Shown: one piece after another, positions 43,665-56,419 of the stretch
Layout of the letters: each line of letters begins with the position of its first letter
How positions within the stretch are numbered: position 1 is the first letter of the stretch
Origin: Isoetes taiwanensis
Lineage: Eukaryota; Streptophyta; Lycopodiopsida; Isoetales; Isoetaceae
Direction of reading: 5' to 3'
Length of the DNA: 64,000 nucleotides
NCBI GenBank assembly: GCA_021234155.1
Contig: JAJEKV010000063.1
Coordinates: forward strand, 1,152,947 to 1,216,946
Program-made: the position numbers and the translations under genes
Notes under the pieces: model-generated
What the model was told of the DNA's origin: nothing
What the model saw: the letters and a program-made list of their open reading frames with translations, nothing else
Database searches by the model: none

Positions 43665-46349
43665 AACACGAGACAAAAATACATTCTACATGGACCATTG
43701 CGTGTCTTATGAATCTTTCTCTAGATTATAACCCTTTTAAATGGTCCATGATGTTTGTCCCCTTCACGTCCCAAAATTCCTTCGCAGCAAGATTTTGCAG
43801 AGCACGAAAAGAGAAACAGTAATGAGAGGGTAGAGATGGGCATAGGGCGTGCACTCATATGTAAGGGAAGACGGGCAAGGAGATGCATTCATATATTGGT
43901 TTGGGGGGGGAGGGGGTATTTCATCTGCGTTCAAGGGGTATTGAAGGTGTTCCTGGCAAACCTTCAATCTCAATGGCTTAGAACCTCCAGCTTGCTTCAA
44001 GCAACCACTCTCATCAAGAATATTGCAAAACGAAAGCTCAAATATTGTGTTAACTGCTTTCCCAAAACCAGAAAAAAGGGGCCTCAGCAAAAGTGATTCC
44101 ATTTGCAAACAGACTCGAGTTTAGATATGATTCAAATTCAAGAAATTGCTTTAACACTCAAAGAATCTGTAGCCAAAAGTCAGATGCAAGAAAATATGCA
44201 GAGACCTCTCAAATTTGCAATCCTGACCAAGTCAAAACTTGGTCAATATCCCTGGCAACAAGCTAATTTTTGCAAAAGTATAACTCCTTTTGCACTTCTA
44301 ACATTTGATTCTGACTCTGACAGACTTGAACACAAGGTTCATCAAGTTTCTTGCCAAAACATCACACAAAAATGCCCTGAAATTTAGATTTTTTTGCACA
44401 AAGTGTCACAGTGCAGAAAACAGCAAGCAAATTTGGGCAAATTGAGTTCCAGCAAGCTTTTTTCACATCTAACAACTCCTGACAACTCTGACAGGCTTGC
44501 ATGCAAGGTGCATTCCTTTGTTTTGACAAGAATTGATGTTAAAATGGTCAGAAGTTATGTTTTTTGGCAAGAAGATTATATTTTTGTAAAATTCCAGCAA
44601 GCAAGCTTTTACAAATTGGGTTTTGACACTTCCTTTTAACCTTTAGCACCTCCTTTCTATTCTGTATGTGTAGTACATCCCATGATTTCTGTAAAAAAGT
44701 TCTTATCCTGCTTGTGAGAATTGATTTTCTCAAACAACTATAAACTTAAGCAATTTACTCTAAGGAATTTCAGTTTTTCTTTTTGATTTTGTTCAGGGTG
44801 CAGTATGAGATGCAATATACCTATCAAAATGCTAGATGCATACACGTAGGGATCCTTCACTAGTTTGCCTTGAAATAATATATAAGAATGATGTTGGGTG
44901 CTGGCCATATATTTGTTCTTGTTATTGAGATTGCTCACAATTGGAGAAGGGCTGGAACATGGAATCCATACTGGCAAAGTCAACTAGCGTGACAAGTTAA
45001 TAGGATTCATATTATAACATGAAATCCAAGTTCGTGACTGATTGTGCGCAGTCAAAAGACGCAAGCGTACCACTCAGGTGGCAACTCGGCAATATGCTGG
45101 TATTTTGCGACATGGCCAGCAGTTTATGTACTTTGTGAGATGACTCATCCATGATGCGGCGTGCCATTTTTTATGCTCGTATCAACTGCAGCATATCAGA
45201 TCTTATCTTTATACAAATCTATGAGTTGGTTGCTAAATTGGAGTACGGCTTATGCAGACTCCTCGTGAACAAGCATCTTCATTATGTGCATCATAAGAAC
45301 ATTCACCTCACGCTCGCATAGGCCATGACAAAACCTCCTTTCAATGGCATTGGTGCTCTAGCTATATGCAACCTCACTTGCTATGAGCAATCCTTCAGTG
45401 CAATATTGTAGGTAATTGGGCGAGATTGCAATCTGCTCAGTCTACATTGCCCAAGCCAACTCTTGCATTGTGAAAAGTGGCAATCTATCCATGGATGGTT
45501 ATTGTGTGATTTGAAAAAGAGGTTGCAGCCACTAACGAATATGCAGTGTTCTAGCAGCAATGACTATGATGCTCACACTCAATTGATCAGTTGTAGGAAT
45601 CCACTCTCACACTCTATGGTACAATGGATATATTTAATCAATGGATTTACAACAGATCAATGGAATTAGAAGTGAAGTATATAGCTGGTATGTTGGGTTA
45701 GATCCAACAAGGAGATTATCGATCATGCTCCAAAAGTCTCCCAAATGATCGATGAAACAATCAGTTGATCAAGATGAATGCACTAAATGCACTCAATGGA
45801 AGTGTCAATGCCATTTTATAGTGGCATGTCTAGGGAAATCAAGAATGACCGCACCCGTGTCGAATAAAATGAACCACCCTAAAAGACGACCCGTAAAAGG
45901 ACAAAATGGGAGGTGGATGCACCAACAAAAAATGGCTACACATTTAATCAGACAAGATGGCTTAAGAGCATATATTGACCTACCATAATCTAAATTAAAG
46001 AAAAGGCTGGAAAAACAAACATGAAGAAAAAAGAGGACAAAATCCTGGAATGGGATTTGAAGAACGAATGGAAGGAGCAAAAATGGGGAAGTCACAACCA
46101 AATCAACCCCAGGGAGGAAAAAAGCTAGCCCTACTTGTTAAAACTAAGACAACTGATGATATTAAGTCCAAATGTGAGGCAGAGGTACCTCCATGCTATT
46201 GCAATCACAATGCATGGGAAATAGGAGAAGGGATCTCCATGTTACTACAATCACAATGTTGAAACTTAGCATGAAGGGTTTAAAGGCGGACTGGAAACGA
46301 TCTATTGATTACAAAATGTAGGATGTTGTAGTTGACGTTTAAAATAAAC
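43665..46349 (+). other. Gene-free stretch
   Basis: No supportable gene in 2.7 kb. Two weakly similar blocks around TCTGACAGACTTGAACACAA (about 44319) and CTGACAGGCTTGCATGCAAG (about 44489) suggest an old duplication. Otherwise nothing. Confidence 0.35.
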
Positions 46350-46351
46350 TA

Positions 46352-46376
46352 GTTATGGTGCCCGGCGTTGCCGGGC
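46352..46376 (-). other. Helitron-type 3' terminal hairpin
   Basis: Perfect 7-bp arms GCCCGGC and GCCGGGC around a 3-nt loop, six to ten bases before CTAG on the minus strand. Fits the structural definition of a Helitron 3' end. Confidence 0.65.
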
Positions 46377-46908
46377 TTTGAAGTTTTCAAGTTCAATTCG
46401 AATTTCGTTTTCTAGGTATTTAAAAGCAAGAGATTTGACCGAAGGAAATGTTAATAGGGAAATTCCAAAAATGCGGCCTGAAAGGTTTTGCCTACATTTG
46501 CATCTCCTTCATTATCAAAACCAAATTTAGATCCTTGTTGAGCATAGCAATACTTTATTTATGCTCGACGGTTTATGATGTTGATGAGCAGGGTTTCTGA
46601 ACATACATTTCCAAGTTATTGTGTAGTTTTTATCAGAAGGGCAAAAATCAATCCGACAACAAAAAAAGGTAATATTGATGAGTGCAATGTATGAGGATAG
46701 ATTTTTTCGACATAAAATTCAAAAGATTTAGATTTTTGTGTTATTATTATTGTTTTAACTAAATTGGATATGTTTTGCATGTGCAACAATATCTTTTATA
46801 TTTCATGCATTTGGGATTAGTATTGGATGTATTGGTATTAGATTTAGATGTACCAATCCATGGGATCTTAGTAGCATGGTCAATGTCTGGATAAATTTGG
46901 AAAGATAG

Positions 46909-47068
46909 AAAGAAATAAATAGAAGGCACGAATGTATTATTGCCTTGAAAAGGTTATTGCATTGAAAAGAATATTTCAAGCAGATGGGCTAGAAAGAAAT
47001 AAATAGAAGGCACGAATGTATTATTGCCTTGAAAAGATTATTGCGTTGAAAAGAATATTTCAAGCAGA
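46909..47068 (+). repeat. Tandem duplication of about 80 bp
   Basis: A block with AGAAAGAAATAAATAGAAGG through CAAGCAGATGG occurs twice in a row with three or so differences. A smaller 29-bp duplication (ATTTGTTGGCGTTG, AATTCAAGGGTGCC) follows at about 47132-47190. Confidence 0.8.
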
Positions 47069-48509
47069 TGGACTATTCTATAGGTCTATCATTTAAGTCA
47101 AGAATGCTAGAAGATTAAAGTGTTAAAAAGTCATTTGTTGGCGTTGGAATTCAAGGGTGCCATTTGTTGGCGTTGAAATTCAAGGGTGCCAGTGCTTTTA
47201 AAGTGCCAAAAAAGAATAGAATTACATGACAAATAACCATCAAGACATTATGATATGGGAAAAATATGTTTACCAGCTGTGAATAGATCATGTAATGTAA
47301 AAGAGACATTTATGTTTAGCAGTTGTGTCACGTAATGTAAAAGAGATGTTATAATGAGTTTAGTGACTATTTGGTTCATAATTGATAATATTTTTAAAAT
47401 GCAACTCTTGATTTGAGTGGTTAAACCAAATGGCAGTTCAAATTATTCGCCTAGCAAGCCTGCAAAAACAACCCAAGATGGTAATGTGGGTAAACAACTC
47501 TATGAAAACAAAATTACTTGGTGTATCTTTCTACACTATGTTAAGGCTCAAGGAAATATGAATGGTCAGTAGCTTTCTAGTTCATGTGGTCTATTGCCAA
47601 TGAAAGAAAGTGCCTATGCGAACTATATCAAAGTGACTGTGCGAATTATATCATAGCACATGTATGTGACTTGACCCAGTCTACTTGCAAACTATCTAAA
47701 GCTCCCAGTCTGCTTGTAAGTTGAGACCCGACCGACATCTCATATTGCTCAATATAAACTGCAAGGATGTCCAAATTTGAACTATGAAATACAAAATAAA
47801 AAGCTCACAGAAACTGAACAACTTATCTTTACCAATAGCCACCAATTGTTGTTGATAGGCAATGTCACTGTTAAACAAAGCTACATCTATAATTCGTTAC
47901 GAAGAACCATTTAGAATGCATGGCACATATTAATACAAAGAAAGGGTGAAGGTCTTGAATGGGTGAAGACCTTGAATCTTGTTTTCCCAAACTGCAGCAC
48001 ATTTGTATTATATTCAAAACTAAAATGAATCTGCAACTCCACTAATATGATTTGCCAATCTTTAGTGAAAAGGTACCCTATAATGAGTAATGAGAGCTAG
48101 ATATAAGTTTTGGCAAAGATAACCTCAAATAGAATAGCAAATGAGATTGTGTTAACTTCTCCATACCATGAAATTTAACCTCCCTATATGAAAAGGCCAT
48201 GACAGTTGAAATCCATAAAGCCTCCTTCAAAACTGCAATTCTATGTAATGATTCTCAAGCTCATATGCTAGGCATAATAGTACAAATACTGTAATAGTTT
48301 ATTGAAATAGTGTGCCACAATGAAGAGCAACTTAATGGGCACTATAACAATGTCATTTTGAGGCAAATTCAGCTAGATGGCAACCACAGGCATTGTAAAA
48401 ACCATATAACTCAAGTCTGTCCATCTCACCAACTCAAATTATCCTGAGAAACTAAAAGCCATGAACTGTCAGTTCTAATGTATGACTTCAGAATTCTGTA
48501 TTACCCTTG

Positions 48510-48667
48510 TACCTTCTCTTCTATATGGGTTGGACAATCAACAAATATGTGTATATATTCGGAACAGACAACACATCAGTCTACTCCCACCTTCTCTTCC
48601 ATATGGTTTGCACAATCAAGAAATATGTGTATACATTCAGAACAGACAACACATCAGTCTACTCCAA
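48510..48667 (+). repeat. 79-bp tandem duplication
   Basis: Unit around CCTTCTCTTCTATATGGGTT and ending ACACATCAGTCTACTCC occurs twice in a row at about 90% identity. Confidence 0.85.
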
Positions 48668-49942
48668 GTCCAAAAGGTACATATGTATTAGACTTTAGAT
48701 TAGTGGCAGCATAGAAAGACCTTGAATACTCGTAAGCTTACAGAAACAGTATAAGATGCTAAGCTGCAGGTACAATATGCTGCAGCTTAGAGAAACATGA
48801 ACTGTCAATAATTTCCTCAGCTCAATGAACCAAGTGACTAATGCTAACTATAATTTTGTTTCAAGAACTTGGAAGAGACAAATAATGAACAACCTGTACC
48901 AGCCATACCTGATGTTCCCAGTTTGCTTGCAACTGAAGACGCATAGTTAGCAAGTTGACATTGCTCAATATAAACTCCAAGTACGTCCAAATTTGGAATT
49001 TCTAAGAGACTTATAGAAACTGGACATGTTAAAGGTTGTGTTTGCAAAGCCAAGCAATTGCCATTGATGGGTATTCTGTTAAAATCAAGAATCAATTTGT
49101 CATTGTAAAAGCATAACCTAGAGGAACAAAGATGCATAGTACTACGTGGATATCATATTGAGCACGTAGAGAGTAGAGGGACAACAACAGGTGAAATGAA
49201 TTATATACATGTGAATGCATATTAAAAAATTATGATGCCATAGACTAAGGCAATTAAAACAACAGCAAGAATGGAATTAAATACATGCACAATGTATATA
49301 TACTATAGCAACAGATCCAATAGACTATTTGGACGAATCCTTTATGGTGAATAATATCCATAAAACAGTCACGAAAACCTAAGATATCTTAACAAATATG
49401 CATTAACATAGACAGGTTAGTAATTTTGTCAAAATGAAGGTGTCAACTTCCAACTTTGGGAAGTCAAAATATGCAGCCCCCTGCATCCAGGCTGGTTTTC
49501 ACACAAAGACTTGTTTTGTATTAAAACCAAGTGGCCCCTTTATATTAAGTCTAGTACAAAAGAACATGTTATTTGAGATGCATGACTGATCAAACCACAA
49601 TCTCCTGCATCATGCCAATATTAAGGGGTTGTTTGACAAAGCATGAGTGAGAGTTCTAGGAATAAAAAAATAGAAAATGAAATAAAGATTTTGCCCAGAT
49701 TTAAGGTACTACTGTCTTAAAAAGTCGCTTGTGGTCTGTTTCAAATGTGGACAACCAGGAAGAAGTTTCATTTTAAGGAATTGCAGAACTTGCTACAATT
49801 AACTCTGTATTTACAGACATTTGTCTCTAGTTGTGCAGGCGAACTATGAGTCTCCTAAAGGAATATGACCGCTGGACAAATAGCACTAAGATGTTCTATT
49901 GCAGAGAATTCTGAAACAGGTATTTGCTGCAACTTTTGAGAA

Positions 49943-50006
49943 GGAAAATATTAATTATGGGAAGTGCAAGGCCTGGAAAATATTAATTATGGGAAGTGCA
50001 AGGCCT
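49943..50006 (+). repeat. 32-bp perfect tandem duplication
   Basis: GGAAAATATTAATTATGGGA with the following AGTGCAAGGCCT is exactly repeated. Possibly recent. Confidence 0.9.
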
Positions 50007-51929
50007 ACCAAAGTATACTACTTGTTCCAGGCATCAATAGTGCTTATGAAATATGTGGATCCTACAAATTTATTTCATCCAAACCACTGAAGGTATGATG
50101 CATGAACAGGAAAGGCCATCATATAATGCACTTTCCACACCTTAGAGCTTCAAGTCGCTGAAGAGTGACGTTACACAGTTGGAACCATCCTATGCTGCAG
50201 TCTATTACCTAAAAGATCTTTGGCAACAAATTAAGGGTGATAATATAACTTGTTGCTTGAGGCAGAAAGTTGGCCTTGATTGTAGCTCAGAATGATATGC
50301 ACAATCTGCTTTGCAATCACTGCTAGTTAGTGGTGAAATGTGGAAGACCAGCTTTTCTCAATTTGCATGTGGTCATCTGGATGTTATACCCATGCAGTTC
50401 TCCTTATAATCTTACCTATGCAATATCCATCATAATGGTGCTGCATCAGACATGGGTAAATTCAAAGTCTCTAAGATTGTTAAAACTTCCTTGCTTTGTT
50501 TGTCTTCAAAGAAAAATCCATTTATATGACCCCCCTTCCCAGCACTTGAGAAGATGTTTGCCATGAGGAAATATAAAGGGGCATATTTCATATCATTTTG
50601 AACTATATTTGGAAAGCATTCTCCTTCCTGATAATTTTTACATGCATTGAGCAATGCAATTCATGCTTCTTTTGAACCTAGACATTGCAAAATTTCTGCC
50701 TCAAATAGATGCCCAGAGCATGAAAAAGGATGGACTATGGAAGTAAAATGATCTGCTATTGGTACAATGCCATTCTGTCATCATCTTAAAAGCCTCCATG
50801 TGCTTTTAGATATGGCCATTTACTGAATGCCCTATGAATATTAAATTGTCAAAATAGATTGACCTTTTCTTTTGGTGGACAGTCACACACTGGCTTCGCT
50901 CCTCACGTATGTAAGGAGTCGTTTGTATTAATAATTTGAGGGCTACATAAAAGGACCGCAGAAGCCTGCTTCTTTAGCTAGGAAAAGTCGCCTCCATTAA
51001 AGAAACATTATTCGCTAATGAGGAGTAAAGTAAAGCAAGCCAGTGAGGCTTTTTGCATGTGTAAGGCATTCTTCTGCAACATCTAGCTACATCATGGGAA
51101 GCATTTCTACATAAGATTTGCAATCAATTCACAACATTCCAAGCTATGCAAGCCAAAGAAACCCAATTGCAAAGATCTATCCAGTCATAAGTGTTGCAGT
51201 ATGGCAGCTGCATAGGCCTTCAAGAAGGAAGTTTGTCTACAATTTCATGCAAAGCATCATGAAAATTGAATGAGAAGTGGTGAAATGTTAAGAAAGCGAA
51301 CAAACTTACATTGAGCTTTCACTTGTCCAACTCCAATTTCTCCAATATGTTTGACACTGCACGATTCAAGTAACCATAAAAAGATTGAAAAATTGAATGG
51401 TTGAAAAAACTACTGGTTTTTGTTGAGGTCCTGTTATAACAGAAAATGCAAGACTCCAAAGAAATCATACCTCAAGTTTCATATTTGAGCAAAACTCCCA
51501 AATCCCAATGAGCTTCAACAAAGCCCCCTTCAAATGTCGTATGTGATCTGCAATAGCAAAATTGTCTTCAGGGGAGAGAACATAAGGCTTCACAGAAATT
51601 AAGAATATGGGTATATTACAGGCATTTGCATATACAAAATAATATGAGATAAGATCAAAATAATCTATGACGCTTTGGAAATCTAAACTATGAAGCCAGA
51701 TTGCATCTTTAGCTATGGGCAATTGCTGGATCACATGGATTTTTCAAAATATTTAATAAAATGAAACAGCCATGTATACACAAACCTGCCAAGAAAACTG
51801 AAGTTATGATCACCTGCGCATATCAAGATGAATTTATTGTAATGCTGAAGCTTCTTCATCGGTTTCCATAGTTTCTGACTTGTGTTATTCATGGATTCGG
51901 ATAGTAATCTTGCATGGAAGCCAAGCTCT

Positions 51930-52012
51930 TCCTTACACATAGCTCAGCCTTCGTTAAAGCAAGCTAGGTCTTCCTTACACATAGCTCAGCCTTCATTAAG
52001 GCAAGCCCTAGC
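51930..52012 (+). repeat. Tandem duplication of about 42 bp
   Basis: TCTTCCTTACACATAGCTCA and CAGCCTTCGTTAAAGCAAGC recur directly downstream with a few changes. Confidence 0.75.
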
Positions 52013-53650
52013 TAGCTTATGCAGGCGTATCAATTTTACTGCTCTAATGCTTTTGAGAAAAACAATTGGAGGAAAGGATTCACACAACAGATGTATAGCA
52101 AACCAAAATTTCCATGAATCGTCTTCTGCAGTGCACGTAGATGCCATTACTTGGCCGAAATACCCTGAAATTAAGAAAATCCACGATGCATGATTTAAAA
52201 CAATGGCAAACATGCCAAGGATAAGACATCCATGCCGATTCATGAAATACAGAGGTATTAAGTAGTCGTGGCATGCATGCCACGATGCAGCCAGAAAGGG
52301 CAAAGACTTCGACCTGAGCATGCAGAATCGGATAAGGCATAAGGCATAGCCACACGAAGCAAAAAAACAAATTCGAACTCATACAAACGAAAACATATCG
52401 ATTTGTGGATTGTCGGAAATATTAGACGGCATCTAAAAGCATTTAAAATCTTTGAAAATCGATTAAAAAAAAATTCCAAAAATATTTTCATCAAACCGGA
52501 AACTTTCAAATTAACAAGATTGATTTCAACGGGCAACAAAATAAAACTCAAAACTATGGAGTTGATTGGTACGACAGGAAAGTCCTTGCCTGGTTGGCGA
52601 ATAACAGACGTCTTCTAGAAATTCGAACGTGCCTTGCATAGAATACCAAAGACTAGATTTTAAACATGATTTCTATTGGATCACCATATTTAGGCCTAAT
52701 GGTTTACAGGGAGTCATAATTTAGAACACATAGGGCTAGAAGGTCAATAAAAGTTAGAGTAGTAGAAAGATAATTGCCCTTCTTGACATTTTGGATCATA
52801 CATGGATATGAAGGAAGAGATACAAAATGCATGACAGGTGCACTGATGACTCTAGCTAACTCATGTCTCAGAGACTGCTCAATCCCTAGAATAAGACTTG
52901 ACTATGGCTTATATGAGTATGCTAAGTCATTCGTAAGGCAACATCAGGGGCGTGACATCATCGCAGAACCTAATAACTAACAGTTTTAAGGTCCATGATG
53001 ACTTTAAATAATTACCCCCAATGATATGCGGGTTAGAAGACATAGAGATATATGAACTCATATTTGGGATGTGGAAGCTAGACTGTTATGGTGAGGGTGC
53101 ATGGATTCTAATCTTTGACATAGTTCAAAGTTTCAAGGTGAGGAATAGCCTGAAATTTATTGATTGGCTGCATCTTCCATAGTTCTAAGGTTTAGCGATA
53201 CCTTGGATTGCTCAGATTAGGGGTGTTATAGCTTGGATGACACATTATATGTCTAGTGGCATCTAAAGCTGTTAAGGCATTGAAGCTATATATGGTTACT
53301 GGTCAAAAGCATTGAGCTCTTAACAACTAAAAGTAAATTAGACATCCGGTAAAAGAGTATTTTATTAACATGGTTGCAAGGTTCAACTTGCTAACATGGT
53401 TATATGTGGTCACGTGAACTTCTATAACATGGTTATCGGCAGCTGCCAATCGGCATTAATTGGGAGACACACCAGATGAGGCAAAGTTGGATTTTTTTAA
53501 AACAACAGAGTTTAACTCAGAAGACAAAGCACATCACGGTTTTCAATGGAGGCCAAAATGAAAGGGCTGCAATCCGGAATAGCTAGCCATGTTGAACTAC
53601 CTGATGCCATAAACAATTAGAGAGCTCACTGAATTAGCTTTCCAAAGCAC

Positions 53651-54566
53651 TAAAAATTGCCCAGTTTTGGCACCCGATGAGGGAGATACACAAAGAACCT
53701 TCTGGCGCTGCTGGGGGCACCGTCTCTCTGCGTCCTCCAAATGGGCCCACTAAAAAGTTGTCCACCACCGAAAAAAAATCTGCACTTGTTCAGGTCTTGA
53801 TGGAGCACGTTCTTCTACATGAGATAGAGATTTGGGAACCGGTGGTATCGCTTGCCACCTGGAATGACTTAGAGCAAATTCAGAAGGACTTTTTGAATTG
53901 ACATTTGGCATAAATTCTATGGTTCCATATTAGATACTTTTGTAGGAGACATGTTTCTTGTCTCTCCAGAGGGTTACACTAGAATGCCACTTCATCTATT
54001 TTCAGAAGGTAGTCACTATGGGCAATACTCACCTCCCCAACCTCGCTTATACCATGGCCATGAGTCTGCAGTGCTCAAAGCCTGGTGGAAGGAAAAAAGA
54101 GCTCATTGGCTCTCTAGATGGAATGTGCAGGAGCACATGTGCATACATGTTCAAACAAAAGAGGATCATAATCACTTGAGGTAATACCTCAATACCTACT
54201 TTCTTAGCAAGCTTTGCGATGTTTGGCTCTAGAATAAGTAAAGACAACACATTACAATAGCCAGATAAACCCCATGTTTGAACGAGGTCCACGATGCTAC
54301 CTATGCACACTTTGAAGAAGCGTAAATTGATAGCGGCCATTCGTATAGGTGCTCATCGCCTCATAATTAAGATGGGCAGATGGATCCTAGAGGCACGAGA
54401 GGACATGCTCTGTCAATGTTGCCAATTGAGAGTTATTGAAGATGAGTACCACACCCTTCAAAACTGCCCGACATTCGACCCTATCTGGTTATGCTATACC
54501 GAGTTGGTCCCCCATAACCAGCCGCTTTCATATGTACATCCAATATCAGGTATAGATAAGATATAA
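53651..54566 (+). mobile_element. LINE C-terminal fragment
   Basis: Broken plus-strand coding with IWEPVVSLATWNDLEQIQKD (about 53830), a block typical of the post-RT part of the stem-loop LINE family here (compare WGPGLSKQSWASIEKVQKR in the 15.9-20.1 kb element), and the end IGAHRLIIKMGRWILEAR, CQCCQLRVIEDEYHTLQNCP (54330-54490). No stem-loop or microsatellite tail was seen after it. It lies just inside the Helitron 5' end and may be captured DNA. Confidence 0.75.
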
Positions 54567-54684
54567 GGTGCAAAACTCAACCCATTTGGATGGCCCACAA
54601 CAAAAGTTGAGAGTCATAACAAAATCGACAGTGAAATTCGCGCATAAACTATGCTCTTATTTTGGCTTTAGTATTATATATAGA

Positions 54685-55913
54685 TAGATGTTGCTACTAA
54701 AATATTGCGTACATTTTGCATATATATTTTCTTATGAACTTCGTATTTGGATTTTTTTTTATGACCAGTTTTCTTCTAAACGTATTTTTGAAGTATGATA
54801 CCTCAAAACACCAAAGTGTCGTATCCCTAATACTAAATATATCACTACGATTGGACTAGTGGAATGGCACTATTTTTTCTTCTTCTTCTTTGAGGGAATG
54901 ACATATTATGTATAAAATAAGTACATTTTCAATGCTAATAGAGAATTACTATAGGAGTATTCTCGAAATTTTCATCCTCTATGTGGTAAAATTTATTAAT
55001 TGATCTTGACGCAGGGACACATGAAGGCCACATCATAACCAAAATCTGCATGATAATCCAAAGCAGCCAAAATGGTGATACCTATCAAAGAACTGACCTG
55101 AATAACACACAATTGAGGAACCCAAGTCCTGATGAAGCATTGTCAAGATAGCCTTGCTTTATAGTACAAGGCTCCTAGATCTTCACTGAAAAGGAATATT
55201 AAGGAACATAAGGCATGATCATCTTTGAGCTCATCCTTAGGTAGGCTTAACAAAAATGGCATCTGGTCAACACTGCATTGTTGAGAGTGCCTCTATTTCT
55301 CAAAGTTGCAATTTTGACAAGGAATCTTTAAGAACGTACAACCCATTCACTTTGGGAGTTTATCTCTAGGTAGACTTAACAAAAATAACCTTCACTAATG
55401 CCGCATTATTGGAAATTTCTATGCTCGCTCAAATTGCAATTCATATTCCCCTGATAAAGAATAGTTTTGAACATCGGTTCTAGAGGCTAGATCTTCTTAC
55501 TAGAAAGATAGAGCGGAAAGAAAGGGCCATACATAAATTCCTTCGTGGAAGAAGGGCCATAGATGACTTTATTCCCAGAAGAACAAGCTTTGATATCCCC
55601 TGTTGATAAATGGTCTTCTTTACATAGTCTGACTTCATTCTTCACCTTAGCTGGCATCTAAATGGATCTACCATTTTGGCATGTCTACTCAACTAAGGCA
55701 TAGTGCATACATACCAAATAATGAAACCTCATTAGAGGATTAGCTAATGCAAAACTGCCACTAAAAAGAAGAGAATTGCAGATGGCTGGTGAAGATGAGA
55801 GCGGTTGCTTCCCTCCCGCCAAGAACAACGCCATAACCAATTTTTCTTTGAAGGTTTAATGGTCCAATCTTTGGCATGTGTTACAGTCTGAAGAAAGCCT
55901 ATGAGCATCTTAG
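54685..55913 (+). other. Gene-free stretch with a diverged duplication
   Basis: No gene seen. Blocks around TAGGTAGGCTTAACAAAAAT (about 55241) and TAGGTAGACTTAACAAAAAT (about 55368) suggest an old duplication of about 125 bp. Confidence 0.4.
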
Positions 55914-55920
55914 ACAATGA

Positions 55921-56075
55921 ATAGAATAGAATAGAATAGAATAGTTTTTTTAACATCCACGGAGACCAATAGGTCATGGGACCCATACAATGGGCTAGTA
56001 CAATCATTACTACTAGGATTAAAAAACCCCTGCCTCAAAAGGTTTTCAAGGGAAAAACCTTTGCAGTAATGATGA
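55921..56075 (-). mobile_element. LINE 3' end: stem-loop and (ATAGA)n tail
   Basis: Aligns over about 75 bp with the LINE tail at 20458-20525: TTACTAC (56007-56013) with GCAGTAA (56063-56069) outside, AAAAACC and GGTTTT inside. On the minus strand it is followed by a spacer with GGTCTCCGTGGATG and then (CTATT)n, at 55944-55921. So this LINE family ends in a stem-loop and a five-base microsatellite rather than poly(A). Confidence 0.75.
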
Positions 56076-56419
56076 TACTAGACAAGCGGAGATAATGACT
56101 ACTGAGGGCTCAGTAATTGCTGACGTTTATCTTACTTGTAGAAGCTTTAAGCCATTTTACCTTCTATCAACCACCTGCTATGCTGAGATGTGGTTCTTAA
56201 AGCCTCATGATCTCTTAGAAGAATGCATGATGAATGAGACAAAAGTGTTGGCTTCATGAATGAAACTGATCATTTCTGACATTATTCTATATGAAGGTGG
56301 GACAACTAAATATATATATTTTTTTGTATGGTATACTATCAATATCTATGTGAAAGGTATTGTTGTCTGAGAATGAATCATCGACACTATCTACTGCTTC
56401 TCTCTGAAACATCATCTTC

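Larger units (their letters stand above)
47690..52190 (-). other. Possible captured exons on the minus strand
   Basis: Scattered minus-strand blocks look coding and have splice-like borders: MASTCTAEDDSWKFW (about 52163), MCKEELGFHARLLSESMNNT to FILICAG with GTGATC donor (51940-51815), IAKDAIWLHSLDFQSVIDYF (about 51720), and two similar leucine-rich blocks, LLEIPNLDVLGVYIEQCQ (about 49000) and a diverged copy at about 47780. The repeated block suggests an LRR-like gene. I do not recognise the gene, and the blocks may come from one captured host gene or from chance. Confidence 0.25.
46350..54684 (-). mobile_element. Candidate Helitron, bounded by both termini
   Basis: Minus-strand 3' end: hairpin GCCCGGC-AAC-GCCGGGC followed by ACCATAACTAG, ending at 46350 with T next, the hairpin-plus-CTAG form of Helitron ends. 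Minus-strand 5' end: TCTATATATAATACTAAAGC starting at 54684, preceded by A. So insertion is between A and T, as for Helitrons. No Rep or helicase motif was found in the 8.3 kb, so it would be non-autonomous. The two termini might instead belong to different copies. Confidence 0.55.

Noticed and set aside
43764-44108. Overlapping plus and minus frames of about 113 codons
   Set aside because: No domain, poor composition and no splice support.
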